NCBI RefSeq assembly: GCF_027887165.1
Contig: NC_077234.1
Coordinates: 250,886,158-250,950,157, forward strand
From: Monodelphis domestica
Lineage: Eukaryota; Chordata; Mammalia; Didelphimorphia; Didelphidae
DNA: 64,000 nucleotides
Direction of reading: 5' to 3'
The position numbers and the translations under genes are program-made. Each line of letters starts with the position of its first letter. Position 1 is the first letter of the stretch. This document shows, in pieces, positions 10,160 through 22,400 of the stretch. The notes under the pieces are model-generated. The model was not told the DNA's origin. It did not search any database and was given only the letters and a program-made list of their open reading frames with translations.

Positions 10160-10580
10160 AGGTCTTTATTATTACTCCATTCTGATTTTCATATCTACCT
10201 TTCACCATATGTTCTAAACTAATGATTATCTTCCTAAGTTTTTCCTCCAGGTTCTTGTTCCACCTAAAACTTTATTTTTTCTCTCTTGCTTCATTTCTTT
10301 TAGTCACTCTGAATCCTTATCTATTCCCCCTCCATATATTACTACTTGTATTATTATGGATTCATTCTTCTCTTCTGGTTTACCTCTTGTGTATATTTTA
10401 ACCATAATATTGTCTATTTTGTTCAGGATCTTCTTCTGTTTATTTACATCTTTAACCTCAGTCTTTATTTTAGGGGCTTTGTTCCAGAACCATCTCTCCC
10501 TCCTTACACTCTTGGATAGTAGTCAAAACTTATTGGGTTTTGAATTGAATTTCCAAGGCTCCTACTGTTGACTTCCACTT
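10160..10580. other. Unassigned T/C-rich stretch
   Basis: T-rich sequence between the LTR and the L1 3' end. It may be the continuation of the sequence at 9026-9220 split by the LTR, but I recognise no family. The 71-aa ORF at 10356-10571 has no recognisable motif. Confidence 0.4.
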
Positions 10581-11049
10581 TCTTAAATTTTCTTTTTATT
10601 TACATGTAGAAACAATTTCTTGTAACTGTTTTTGACATTTTGAAATTCACATTTTCTCCCTCTCTGTGCTGATGTAGGTATTACTCATAATTTCATGTAA
10701 ACATATTCCCATTTAATCATATTATGATAGAAGATACATTTCATGCATAAAATAGAAATCTCTTAAAAGATATATAGTATAAGATAGCATGTTTGATCTG
10801 CAATCAGATCCCAATTGTTTCTTCTTTGGTGATGGAAAACATTTTCTTCATGAATCTCTTGTGGTTAGCTTGGAGACTTGATTTGCTATTAATGGATTAG
10901 TCCTTCACAGTTGATCAGTGTATAATAATTCCATTACTATATACATTGTTCTCCTGGTTCTGCTTACCTCATTGCATCAGTTCTTATAAGTCTTTTGAGG
11001 TTTTTCTGCCCCCATCCTGTTCCTCATTCTTTATGGTACAATAATATTC

Positions 11050-14000
11050 CATATCAATCATATACCACAACTTGTTCATCCAATTCCCAAGTGATGATCA
11101 GACCCTCAGGTTCCAATTCTTTGCCACTACAAAAAGAGCTGCTAAAAATATTTTGGTACATGTAGGTAATTTCCCCTTATCTCTGATCTCTTTGGGATAC
11201 AGATGCAGTAGTGGTATTGCTGGGTCAAAGAGTATGCATAAGTTTATGGCCCTTTGAGTCTGGTTCCATATTGTCCTCCAGAATATTTGTCTTGGTTCAC
11301 AGTTCCAGCAATAGTGTATTAACATCCCCATTTTCCCATATCCCTGCCATCATTTATCATTTTCCTTTTTGATCATGTTACTCAATCTGGTAGGTATGAG
11401 GTGGTATCTTAGAGTTGTTTTCATTTGCATTTCTCTGGTCAATAGTGAGTTGGAACTATTTTTCCATATGACTATGGATAGTTTTAATCTGTTCATCTGA
11501 GAACTATCTGTTCATAACCTTTGCCCATTTCTTAATTGGAGAATGTTTTTATTCTTATAAAGTTGACCACATTTTCTATATATTTGAGAAATGAGGCTTT
11601 CCCCAGAGATACTTGCTATAAATGTCTTTCCACCCTAATTTGTTGTTTTCCTTCTAAACTTGGTTATGTTACTTTTTTCCTAGATAGAGCATCCCTTTTT
11701 TTTATCTTGGTATATGGTATGAGGTGTTGGACCATGCCTAATCTGTGCCATATTGCTTCCCAGTTTTCCCAGCAGCTTTTTATTTTTATCAAATGGAGAA
11801 TTATTTCCCCAAAAGCTTGGGGATATGAAATATGGAACATTAATTTGCTATGGACAATAACTGCCATGTGTTGTTTACCTAATCTACTGACCTATCACTC
11901 TATTTTTCAGTTAGTGCCAGATTGTTTTGATGATTACTGTTTAATAGTATAGTTTTAGATGTGATATAGCCAAGCTTATTTCATTCATGTTTTTTTCCAA
12001 CATTAATTCTCTCAATATTCTTGGCATTTTTTCTTCCAGATGAACTTTGTTGTTTATATTATTTACTGGCCCTATGAAATAAAATTTGGGTAATTTGATT
12101 GGCATGACACTGAGTAGGTAAATAAATTTATGTAGGATTATTATTTTCATTCTGAAATTCATGTTTTTCCAGTTGTTTAGATTTGACTATATTTGTGTGA
12201 AGTGTTTTGTAATTGTGTACATATATTTATGACATTTGTTTAGGTAGGTTTACATCCAGGTATTTTATATTGTCTAGAGTTATTTTGAATGGGAATTCCT
12301 TTTTTTATCTCTTGCAGTTGAATTTTGTTGGTGGTAAATAAAAATGTTGATGATATATGTGGGTTTATTTTGAATCCTGCAACTTGCTGAAGTTGTTAAT
12401 TATATCTATTTTTGGGGTCAATTCTCTAGTATTCTCTAGGTATACCATCATATCATCTGCAAAGAGTGATAACTTTGTTTCTTCATTGTCTGTTCTAAAT
12501 CCCTCAATTTATTTTTTCTTATTTGATATAAGCAAATGGGTATCCTTGCTTTACCCCTGTTTCACTTGGAAGGGTCTTGGTTTATCCCTATTACAGATAA
12601 CACTTGCTGATGGTTTTAGATAGATGACACTTGTCACTTTAAGGAATTTTCCCTTTATTCCAATGTTTTCTAATATTTTTGTAAGGAATTGGTGTTATAT
12701 TTTGTAAAAATTTTTGTATCTATTGAAATAATTGTGGGATTTCTATTTGTTTTGTTATTGTTGTGGTCAATTATGCTGATAGTTTTCCTAATATTAAACC
12801 ATCTCCAGATTCCTAATATAAAATCCATCTGATTTTAGTGTATTATTCTTGTGATAAAATGTTGTAATCTCCTTGTTAGTATTTTATTTAAAATTTATGC
12901 ATCAGTTAAGTAGGGAGATTAGTCTGTTGTCGTTCTTTGTTTTAGCTCTTCTTGGTTTATGTATCAAGACCATATTTGTTTCATAAAAAGAGTTGGAAGG
13001 ATTTACTCTTCCTCTATTTTTCTAAATGGTTTATGTAGTATTGGAGTTAGTTGTTCTTTAAATGTTTGGTAGAATTTGCTTATGAATCCATCTGGCCCCA
13101 CAACCTTTTTCTTAGGTGGTACTCCAATACTTTGTTCAATTTCTTTTTCTGTGACAGGGTTGTTTAAGTTTTAAGTATTATTTCCCCTCTTTTGTTAATC
13201 TTGGTAGTTCATATTTTGTAAGTATTAATTGATTTCACTTTTCATATTTATTGGCATATAGTTGGGTAAAAAAAATCCAGTAATTGCTTTAATTTCTTCT
13301 ACTTTGGGTGTGAGTTCACATATCATATTGTGAAAAAAACCTTGATACTGGAAATTAGCTTTTTTCCCCCCTTTCTTTTTAATCAAGTTAACCAATGGCT
13401 TATCTATTTTATTTATTTTTTCATAAAACCAACTCCTTACCTAAATTATTAGTTCAATGATTTTCTTACTTTCAATTTATTAATTTCTCCCTTGACTTCC
13501 AGAATTTCTAATTTGGTGTTTAAATGAGGATTTGTAATTTGCCTTTTTTCTAGTTTTTTTTTTTGTTAAATGCACAGTTCTTTGGTTTGCCCTTTCTCTA
13601 ATTATTGATGTAACCATTAAACAATATGAATTTTCCTATAAGTACAACTTTGGCTGCATATAATACCTTTTGTCATTTTCTTTAATGAAATTGTTGATTG
13701 TTTTAGTGATTTATTCTTTGACTTATTTGAAATAATTTTTAGTCTTTCTTCTTCTGCCCTTTGTTAAGTATAATTTCTATTGCCTTATGGTCTGAAAAGT
13801 ATGCATTTAATATTTCTTCTTTTCTACATTCTAATGTGAGGTTGTTATGCCCTGTTATGTGGTCTGTTTTTGTGAAGGTGCTGAGAAAAATTTTTATTCC
13901 TTTCTATTCCCATTCAGATTTTTACAGAGATCTATCACATCTATCTTTTCTAAAGTTCTATATGCCTGTAACTTCTTGTTTATTTTTTAGTTGGATTTAT

Positions 14001-14652
14001 CTACTTCATTAAGGGAAAAATTGTGCCTCCCCCAGTAACTTTTTATTATCTATTTCTTTCCATAACTCATGTAACTTTTCCTTTTGGAATATGGATGCTA
14101 TACCATTTATTACATACATATTTAAAACTTTTTTTAAAAATAAACTTTACTTTCCATCTTAGAATCAAAACTGATGTGAACAATACTGTTCCAAAGCATA
14201 AGAGCAGTAAGGGCTAGGGAAATGGGTTTAAGTGACACAGCCATGAAGTGTCTGAGGCCAGATTTGAACCCAGGACCTCCCATCTCCACTGAGTCACCCA
14301 GCTGCCCCTACACTTATGTTTAATATTGATATTGTTTCATTGTCTGTAATGACTTTTATTATGATATTATTTCTTTCCTTATCTTCTTTGATTAGATCAG
14401 TTTTTACTTGTTTTTTATCTGAAACCATGATTGCTTCCCCTGCTTCTTTTTAACTTTAGTTGAGATGTAGTAAATTCTGCTCAATCCTCTTACTTTTAAT
14501 CTTTGTGTGTCTCCCTGTTTTAAATGTGTGTTTTTTTTTTGGGGGGTTGTTTGTTTATTTTTTTGTAGATAGCATATTGTGGGTCTATAGTTTTCAATCC
14601 ACTCTGCTATTCTTTTCCATTTTATGGGTGAGTTTATCCCATTCACATTCAT
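11050..14652 (-). pseudogene. L1 ORF2 (endonuclease/reverse transcriptase), inactivated
   Basis: The start is visible at 14652: MNVNGINSPIKWKRIAEWI matches the start of L1 ORF2 (endonuclease domain), followed by a 'CYLQKN' block like the family's 'CCIQETH'. The reversed catalytic FADD codons lie at about 12453-12464 (LFADDMMVY in the sense direction). Near the other end, 11098-11331 encodes LFDPAIPLLHLYPKE and FLAALFVVAKNW, typical of the ORF2 C-terminus. The frame is broken many times, and a SINE interrupts it at 14125-14308. Confidence 0.85.
14125..14308 (-). mobile_element. Marsupial tRNA-headed SINE inside L1 ORF2
   Basis: The copy runs from a T/A-rich tail through CTTTCCATCTTAGAATC to GAGTCACCCAGCTGCCCC. 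It is a diverged minus-strand SINE, younger than the L1 it splits. L1 sequence continues on both sides. A worn duplication (ACATACATATTTAA / ACACTTATGTTTAA) may flank it. Confidence 0.85.
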
Positions 14653-14720
14653 AGTGACTAATTATGTGTTTTCCTCCATCTTATGTCCCTCCTGTTTATC
14701 CTCTCTCTCTCTCTCTCTCA

Positions 14721-16085
14721 TAGGATAGAAAAACTTTGTTTTGAATTGTTAAGATTAGATTGTTTTAAAACACATTTTGCATAAGTCAGTTTTTTAAAGT
14801 TAGATTGTATTTTTTGTGAAAGTTTATGCTCCATTGATTTTTATTGTAAGTTTATCTATTTTCTTCTAGATGTATACATTTTTGTATTTTTATATTTTTT
14901 AGATAGTGGTATTTTGTATTAGTATAGGATTATAAGATTTTGATAGCAAAATGGTTTTAAAGAGTGTTATTGAAATGTTTAACTTTCCAAATTTTATTGC
15001 ATTTTGTAGTATTGATAGGTTATGTTCACATTTGTGGTTTGTTTTGAATTTGCAAGTATTATGTTGAGCTTGAACTTTGTAATAACCTTTTGTGAATCTC
15101 TTTCCTTCCCCTTTTTTTCCTTTGTTGAAGTCCCCAGATAAGGCAAGTTAAAATAGGTATAGCTTAGATAGAGAACCTATTTTTATTTTGGGAAAAGACT
15201 GTAGAATAAAGTAGGAACAAGGGATCAAGTTAAGTTATTGGTACAGAGATGAGAAAACTAATTTTTTTTTTTCCAAAATAAGCTTTGATCCGAGCAAAAA
15301 GGGGAATGGTAGAAGAGAAGAGAGGGAATAGGAAATTTGCAAAGTATTTAAGCATGCAAGGGCTTTGGAGAGCATCTTGCCACATGCCTGGAACCATATG
15401 GGCTCCCATTCTGGAATGTGCAGGAGTGCATAAAAAGAAACACTCAGATTCCATGGGGATCTGTTGATCTTGGGACACTGGACAGAGGAGAAGCTTACTT
15501 CTTGTGGCCATTTTTGGATCAAGTTACAGAAGGTAGCTGAAGCCTGACAGATTTGGGTGTTCCTGTTAACCAGAGACTTCTCTGATTCTGAAGCCGGTGA
15601 TATCAACTTTCATTTGGATCATCTTTCTGTGTGAGCTGCAAAGACCTGAATTAGCTAGCCTAAATAGAACCAGACCATCTGGTCCTCAGGCCCTTTGTTC
15701 TCTAAACTATCTTATCTGACAAGCTGAGCTGTGTTTCTGTTACAGTGGCCAGCTAGTTAGATTTAGGTAGCAGGAAATCATTTAGGCAGATAGAGAGTGC
15801 AGTGAGAGTAGCCCAACTTCGTTGGTACCGAAGAGACCTTTTGCAAGATTCTTTCCCGGTTTGATCATATAAACCACGTTCTTGTTTATACCATCCTGAG
15901 AGCAGTCAGATCATGTCAGCATCCTACAGAACTGAGGACTATATCTGGGCTTCAGCCTGCACTCAACTACCTTCAAGTCCAACACTGGGTAAAAATACAA
16001 CCTAGTGATAATTGCCAGGTCCTCTACTCACTTTTATCCGTTTCTATAGCTGGCTGAGTGTGGGAGTTATTCCTACTTTGAGCTA
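14721..16085. other. Unassigned insertion within the L1 linker
   Basis: L1 inter-ORF sequence stops after a CT run near 14720 and resumes near 16085-16120. The intervening ~1.36 kb matches no family I know. Possible junction repeats TCATAG occur near 14718-14723 and 16114-16119. The part from 15240 to 15980 is richer in GC and CpG than the L1 and contains overlapping ORFs of 60-123 aa without known motifs. An old LTR or a non-autonomous transposon is possible, but no clear TG...CA ends or terminal inverted repeats were found. Confidence 0.45.
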
Positions 16086-16439
16086 GTTTTAATGAGCTCA
16101 AGGTCCAATCATAGTCATCCTCCTTTTTCTCCTCCTCCACTGTATTTACTACTTATGTGCTCTTTAATGTGAGGTAGCTTACCCCCTTCTAGCTCTCATT
16201 TTCTCTTCTTCCCATGTATTCCTCTTTCCCATTTCTTTTTTTAAAATATCAATCATCTTATTTAGCTTCCTTTCTTCTTTCTACTCATACTTCTTTTCAT
16301 TGCTCTAATAGGGATAAAACTCTCACTCTATTGTACATATTTTGTGTACCTCACATACTTAAAGTACCTTGCCTCTCTCCAGTATCATACATATCTCCAT
16401 TATTTCAATTACCTCCCCAGGCATGAATCCACTCATTTC

Positions 16440-17430
16440 AACCTTATCAAAAGCCTTTAAGGTTTTTAACTTTACTTTTTTATACTTCTCTTGAGTGTTG
16501 AATGTGTTTATTAAATTTTCTTTGCGGTTCTGGTTTTGGGATCAGGAAAGTTCAAAATTCCTCTATTTCATTAAATGTCAATTTTTTCCCCTCAGAGGAT
16601 TTTGCTCAGTTTTCTTGGGTATATGATTCTAGGTTGTAGTTCTAGATCCTTTGACCTTCAGAATATTGTATTCCATACCTTCTGATGCTTTAATATAGAA
16701 GCTGCTAAGTTATATGGGATGCTGACTGTGGCTCCTTCATACTTGAATTGTTTCCTTCTTGTAGCTTCGAGTACTTTTTCCTTGACCTAGGAGTTCTAGA
16801 ATTTAATTACAATAATCTTGAGGTATTTTGTTTTAGAGTCTTTTTCAGGAGGTGAGCAGAGGATTCTCTCTAATTCTATTTTTCCATCTTGTTCAAGGAT
16901 ATCAGGGAAGTTTTCCTTGATGATTTCTTATAATGTGGTGCCCGGGCTCTTTTTTTCCCCCATGGCTTTCAGGTGTTCTGATAATTGTTAGATTATCTCT
17001 TCTGAATCTGTTTTCTAGTTTGGTTGGGTTTTTTTCCCACATAAATGTTTTAGATTTTCTTCTATTTTTATTTTTTATTTTTTATTTATTTTTTATTTTT
17101 TCCTGATGTCTTATGGTCTCATTAGTTTCTAGTTGTTCAATTCTAATTTTTAGGAGGTTATTTTATTCCTTAAGTTTTTGTGTTACCTTTTCTACTTGTC
17201 TAATTCTACTGTTTAAAGAGTTGTTTTCTTTAGTTTTTTGGGGGGGGGGTTCCTCTATTTCCATTTGGTTAAATCTATTCTTTAGGGACTTGATTTCTTC
17301 AGTGAATTCCACCTCCTTCCCCAGTTGTTGAATTTTTCTGTCAGATATCTTATTATTTGGATTTTGTCACTTATTTTAAGGGATTTTTTTTGAGGGTTGG
17401 CATCTTTTTATACTTTTCTTTGAGGCTTCA
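16440..17430 (-). pseudogene. L1 ORF1, inactivated
   Basis: Reversed ORF1: the RNA-binding region maps to about 16500-17000 (sequence of the type TCTTTTTCAGGAGGTGAGC and GATATCAGGGAAGTTTTCCT), and the coiled-coil region to about 17120-17340. It is recognised from its position between linker and 5' UTR and from similarity to the other ORF1 copies in this window. No intact frame remains. Confidence 0.65.
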
Positions 17431-17439
17431 CATGTTCCA

Positions 17440-18690
17440 TTTTTGATGTTGTCCTCTTCTGAGTTCATATTTTGATCTTTTCTGTCACCAAAGTAACTTT
17501 CTAATGTCAAGGTTTTTTTTGTCTTTTGCTCATTTTTCTAGTTGTTTTCCTCCCCTCCCCCATTACCTTATCTATCTATTAATATTCTCCTCTTTTCCTA
17601 TGGTACTCTGTTCTCTGTACTTGGTGTAGGACTGGCTGTTGTTCCTCACAGTGTGTCTGTCAAGCAGGTGGCTCTGTTGGCTTGCTCTGTTTTGTCCAAC
17701 TATATTCAGCACTCTGTGCTCTCAGTTTCTCCATTGTTTTATTGTCTAGTCCCCACTCTGTTGCTTCCCTGCCCCTGCCAAGTGGTCTGGGCTAAGCAGG
17801 CTCCTCACCTTAGCTTCCGCTACCTTCAGCAAGTCTGCCACCAGGTTGGAGTGATCAAGTAACTTCACTATAGTTCCACTTCCTGCTCTCTGCTCTTCTA
17901 TAGCCCCAGGGATCCAAAGGAAGCTGAGAGTTTGTCTTCCTGTGTGGCATGCTTGCGGTTGGGTTCATTTCCATCCATCAGCTTCATTGCCTCTGGCAGA
18001 GTTGTGGGATGCTTCAAGATCTTGCTGCTTCTAGCAGATGTTGAACTGCCTGTGCTGCTCTCTCCTCTTACCCAGGTGAGACATGTTCCTTCAGATTTCC
18101 TATTTTTTGAAGCAATTTCTTTTCTTTTTTCCCCCTGTGAGTGGAGTGATTGGGGAAGCAGAACATCCTTTACCATCATAGCTCCAAGCATGCAGCTCTC
18201 CCCCACTTCCTTTTTATGCCTGTGCTCAAAGCACTGATAGGTTTTACAACCTTCCCTCCCCTCCTCAGGAGGTCCTTGATTAGTGTTCCTATGGTATTCA
18301 GGCTCCTCTGGAATATCCTTTTCATGATCATCATGAAGTCTGGCTCTGTCGAGGCATCCTGGTTTCTTGGAATCTTGGTATACTGTGTTCTTTAGGGCTT
18401 CTAACCCACTTGGAGCTTCTCTGTCAAAGTTTGGTAGGCTTCAGTTCCCCAGGAATTTCACCCTTAGAATGCCTCAGCCTTCAAATCATCTCCTAGCATC
18501 TTCAGTTGGAACACCGATATATTTCTTGCTGTGATCATGATAGCTATTTTTCTCAGATTTGTTCAGGGTGTGATATTTCTCCCAATACCCAAAGGCTTCT
18601 GACTAGATTTTTGTATAGATGTGGGTTAAATGGAGACACAGCATTCTTCTGCTTATCAATCTGTTTTTTAAGTTTTTTTCTTCATACTCC
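17440..18690 (-). mobile_element. L1 5' UTR region
   Basis: This tract is richer in G and C than the body of the L1 and lies beyond the ORF1 start, where the L1 promoter region sits. ORFs of about 100 aa occur on both strands (17542-17862, 17898-18206, 17932-18237), as expected of GC-richer non-coding DNA. They overlap each other and show no motif. Confidence 0.5.
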
Positions 18691-18699
18691 CTGAGCAAT

Positions 18700-19655
18700 A
18701 ATTCAAAAAATTATATAAACCCCTTATAATAAACATATATAGTCCAGAAAAACAAATTCCCACAGTAATCATTTCCCCCCAAAATCTACCTCATTCTACA
18801 TTTTATGTTGATTACCTTTCTTATAAGATGTAGAGTGTTGAGTGTTTTCCTTTTTAGTCCCCTTGACTGATTTGCAGTTCATTGCGTTGATCAATTCTAA
18901 TATCTTTTAAAGTTGTTTTTCACCATAATGTTGTTGCCATTGTACAAATTGTTCTTCTAGTTCTGCTCTAGTTCTAGAACTGCATCAGTTCACATAGGTC
19001 TTTCCAAGCCTCTCAAACTGTTCATTTCATCATGTCTTCTTGTCTAGTAATATTCCATTATGCTCACAATTTGTTAAGCTATTTCCCAAGAGGAGGGCAT
19101 CTCAGTTTCCAATTTTGAGCTAATAGGAGGGGGAAAAGCTCTTGTGAATATTTTTGTATATGTTTTCTTCTTTCTTTGATCTCTTTGGGTTAAATTGTCA
19201 AAAAGGATCAACATTTAAAGTAACTAGATGGTACAGTAGATGGAACGTCAGGCCTGATGTCAGGAAGATTCATTTTTTGTGAATTCAGATCTGGTCTCAA
19301 ACACTTACTAGCTGTGTGCTCCTAGACAAATTACTTAACTCCATTTGCCTCAGTTTAACAAACGAATACAAAATTGTGGGATCAATGTAAACCTTCACCA
19401 GGAGTTCACTAATTTGTCTATAGTCCCACCAATATTTGTCATTTTCTTCTTTTGTCACTCTTACTAATCTTATGGGTATTTGGTAGAACCTCAAAATTGC
19501 TTTAATTTTCTTTTCTTTAATTATTAGTGTTTCAAAGGAAGTTTGTTTTGTTTTCTTATGACTGTTCATTGCTTGAATTTCTCCTTCTAAAAACTGTTCA
19601 TATTCCTTGTCCACTAATCTACTAAATCTTTTTTGATTTATGGTCATTATTTGAT
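18700..19655 (-). mobile_element. Antisense L1 3' fragment
   Basis: A second L1 copy follows the first. TTCTTCTAGTTCTGCTC, CATCAGTTCACATAGGTC and GTAATATTCCATTATG are reversed ORF2 C-terminal sequence. The minus-strand ORF at 19297-19647 includes DKEYEQFLEGEIQAMN and RLVRVTKEENDKYWW, which match the L1 ORF2 C-terminus. It is interrupted by a SINE at about 19205-19355. Confidence 0.75.
19205..19355 (+). mobile_element. CORE-SINE (MAR1/WSINE-like) within L1
   Basis: GATGGTACAGTAGATGGAAC (A-box region), a worn B-box region near GAATTCAGATCTGG, ACACTTACTAGCTGTGTG and CATTTGCCTCAGTTT give the head and core of a marsupial CORE-SINE. The 3' tail is short. Confidence 0.75.
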
Positions 19656-19969
19656 CTAATTATCTTCTTAAGTATTTGGTGGACTACAAATAGGAGTGGG
19701 TTCCCCTCTAATCTTTCACATGGTCATTTTAGGTCTGTGCCAGTAACTTTCAAACATACCATTTTTTGCCCTCACTTCATTTTCAGTCCTGTTGATTTTT
19801 TGCTTTCTTTTCATTTTTTGGTTTGAGTCTGAGGCCATATTTGACCAGATCATAGAGACCTTTATTAGCCTCAGTAATTTGAAACAAAATCTAATAATGC
19901 CACTTTTTCTGTTATTATATCTCTCCTAGCCCTAGACACCCTCCTTAATTTATTCTTGATGAAGTGTCA

Positions 19970-20600
19970 CAGTATTATTTGAGGTAGAACTATATATATT
20001 TTAATAGAAATAGTACAGTGTCTTACTTTTTGTGGCAGGGACCAGTATTGTGAAATGTCCCAGCACTGAAACTTGCTGAGCCTTTTTCTGTTCCCAAGAA
20101 GGCAGGTGGAAAAGCTTTTCTCAGTCTTGAGTTGCAAGAGCTCCCACAGTTCTATAGTCGGATCACTATCTGTCAGACTGAGTTGTACCAGATTTCCTTG
20201 ATGTGGAAAAATACTCACTAGAGCCGAGGATGAAGCCATCAAGATTATTTTCCACATGTGATTAGAGCCAGGCGAAACTTGCCAATTTCATCCCGCAGCA
20301 GATGCAATGACAGCTCTCATCATTTGGTTTCGCCTGGTTTGCTCTGCCCTCCGAAATTTCACTCTGCACTGGATTTTCTTCAAAGCTCCATAGTCTCAAA
20401 CACCAGGTGAATCCAAATGATGAGAAATTCACTGAAAGGAATGAGCCTATTTCACATGCATAATTCACATTTTTAATGGTTTCAATCAGGTGGCTTACTG
20501 GATTTTTCTTTGAAAAGGATAAGTTTTTCTGTGGATGCAAAGACAGAAATGGATACATCTTAGAAAAAACAGTGTCTTAGTAAAAAAAATTTCTGCAAGG
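19970..20600. other. Repeat-poor tract with inverted repeats and retained CpG sites
   Basis: No repeat family recognised. The sequence is complex and retains CpGs (in GGCGAAAC, CCCGCAG, TTTCGCC and CCGAAAT) that decayed repeats nearby have mostly lost. Two adjacent minus-strand ORFs of 96 and 98 aa (19967-20257 and 20262-20558) are in different frames and show no known domain. A conserved non-coding element is the best guess; an old exon cannot be excluded. Confidence 0.45.
20315..20425. repeat. 23-bp inverted repeat (65-bp loop), with a third arm upstream
   Basis: Bases 20315-20337 (TCTCATCATTTGG then TTTCGCCTGG) are the reverse complement of 20403-20425 at 21 of 23 positions. The innermost 11 bases of the left arm (20327-20337) are also perfectly complementary to CCAGGCGAAAC at 20268-20278. 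One strand can therefore form two alternative hairpins that share an arm. Confidence 0.9.
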
Positions 20601-22143
20601 CTAAAGTTAAAAAGAAAACCCAGAATTGTACTATCAGTAGTTGACATGGTGGATATAAAATATACATACGTAAATTTTAACAGAAATTAATTAACTGGGT
20701 GTATTTTCACTCATTTTTCATCCTTGTTGAGTGAATTTCTTATTTCTTCTTGTGTCACTGATATTAAATTATTATCTTGTTAAACAGAAAAAAATCCATG
20801 AAAATGTAACTAAATTTTCCTTAACATGATTTTGATACCACTGTGGGAGTTATAAGGTACACAGAAATTCAGTGTTGGGAGAGGAAATTAATTCAAATGC
20901 AGAGTTTTCTCTTAAGCTCAGAACATAATTTAACAGTGCTGTTCATATATTGAAAAATGGAAGGAAGAAAAAGTATGATTTGGTGACCATTAAAACTTCG
21001 AGTTTTAAACCTGGTCTTGATTTTTCATATGCTATGGGAATGTTGGGAAGAGCCTTTGCCTTGGCTTCATCCTTTCCAAGATGAATACATGTGAAAGCTG
21101 TATTAAGTGCCTGTTCAAAACAGAGAAAAAGAAGCTACAAGCATGAGAAAGTTTCCCTCATATAATCCCCACCAGTATTTTATGTGAGGATGAGAGGCAA
21201 TTTTTATAAAAGCAAACAGAGTGAAGGGATACTACAAGTGTTGAGAGAGTGAAAGAATCCCCAGGTAATAGCAGAAGCAAGAGGAGTCCCACCTTTTTTG
21301 ACAGTGAAGGAATAGAGGGGTGAGAGGAAGGTGGTACACCAGAGGGAGTCATTTCCTCTTCAGAAAAAGATCCCTGATTTAGGACAATGAAAAGGCAGCA
21401 TTAATATACATGCAGGTATGAAAACACACTTAGACATAACACCTAGAGTGCAGGAGAATCATTGCCCCCATCAGCTAGCTAGAGTAGTAGTTTCCATTCA
21501 TTATCACATGTCATTAATTAGGTATAGAGCTATCTAAGGTAGCAAAAGAATAAAGGCTGGCTCTAATGATTATTCTATTAGCCCATTTTGTCCTTGGAAC
21601 ACAGAAATATTATGTTGTAGCATAGCACTAGATTTATGGCTTAGCAAATTGAGACATGATCACGAATCTAGTGGACTTCCTACAGTGGCTTTGATCTTCA
21701 GGTTTAATCCTTTTCCATCCTTGAGAGAGCTATTCCTTTATTGACTTTTTTCTCCCCATAGCATTTGAAACCCAGACCGTCTGTTCTAGTTTATTTTTGT
21801 GGAGAAGAACCCTAGTGGGGGGGGGGACTCATTCTCTGTTTCATCTGCCCCTAGATTATGGAGGTAAGCCAGGGTCTGACCAAGGTCACAGAGGGAAACA
21901 GTTCATGGTATGAAATAGCCCTAACCAAACTAAGACATGCTAGAACTATCAGAATGGACTCTCCCCTGCTATTATTTTAACTGGGAAACATTGAGACAAG
22001 AAAGCAGTTTTTGACACTAATTAAGCTATTAATGAAACTGAGTCTTAAAAATCTGGAATCTGAAGAGAATTTTAAGCATCATCCTATTCAGGGGTCCTTT
22101 AATGTTTTAGATCATTCTTTCCAATCAGTAAAAACAATAAAAT
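20600..22143. other. Repeat-poor stretch
   Basis: AT-rich sequence without a recognised repeat or gene. There is a possible MIR relic near 21840-21930 (GGTCTGACCAAGGTCACAGA). ORFs are short and featureless. Confidence 0.4.
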
Positions 22144-22200
<57 letters not shown>

Positions 22201-22245
22201 CATCTATCCATCCATCCATGCATCCATCCATCCATCCATCCATCC

Positions 22246-22292
<47 letters not shown>

Positions 22293-22400
22293 CATCCATC
22301 TATCTATCTATCTATCTATCTATCCATCTATCATTTATCTGTCTGTAAATCTATTCATCTGTCCATCTGTCAATCTGTACACATATCTGTCTATGTGTCT
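22144..22400. repeat. Compound (TATC)n/(CATC)n microsatellite
   Basis: Long TATC arrays separated by two ATCC/CATC blocks (about 22200-22250 and 22290-22300), then degrading through TCTG variants. Because neither unit contains a stop in one frame, a 137-codon ORF of repeated YLSI and HPSI arises at 22011-22424. It is not a gene. Confidence 0.97.

Larger units (their letters stand above)
10585..18690 (-). mobile_element. Near-full-length antisense L1, decayed and interrupted
   Basis: On the + strand the order is reversed 3' end (10585), ORF2 C-terminus, reverse transcriptase, endonuclease, inter-ORF linker, ORF1 and 5' UTR (to about 18690). This is a whole L1 layout of about 6.5-7 kb once two insertions (14125-14308 and about 14721-16085) are removed. 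Both ORFs carry many stops and frameshifts, so it cannot move. The 5' edge is the least certain, because the sequence near 18470-18690 does not match the other L1 5' UTR in this window (59560-60240). Confidence 0.85.

Noticed and set aside
15235-15606. 123-codon minus-strand ORF with an overlapping 93-codon ORF
   Set aside because: Two overlapping frames in unassigned inserted DNA, with no domain, no splice context and no codon bias visible. Kept only as part of the unassigned insertion.
17542-18237. Cluster of roughly 100-aa ORFs on both strands
   Set aside because: They overlap in GC-richer L1 5' UTR sequence in mutually incompatible frames and show no known domains.
20262-20558. 98-codon minus-strand ORF with several cysteines as an exon
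   Set aside because: No domain recognised, no supported splice sites, and it overlaps the inverted-repeat structure. A conserved non-coding element explains the region at least as well.
22144-22400. CRISPR-like array of regular short repeats
   Set aside because: A plain 4-bp microsatellite without spacers, in a mammalian sequence.
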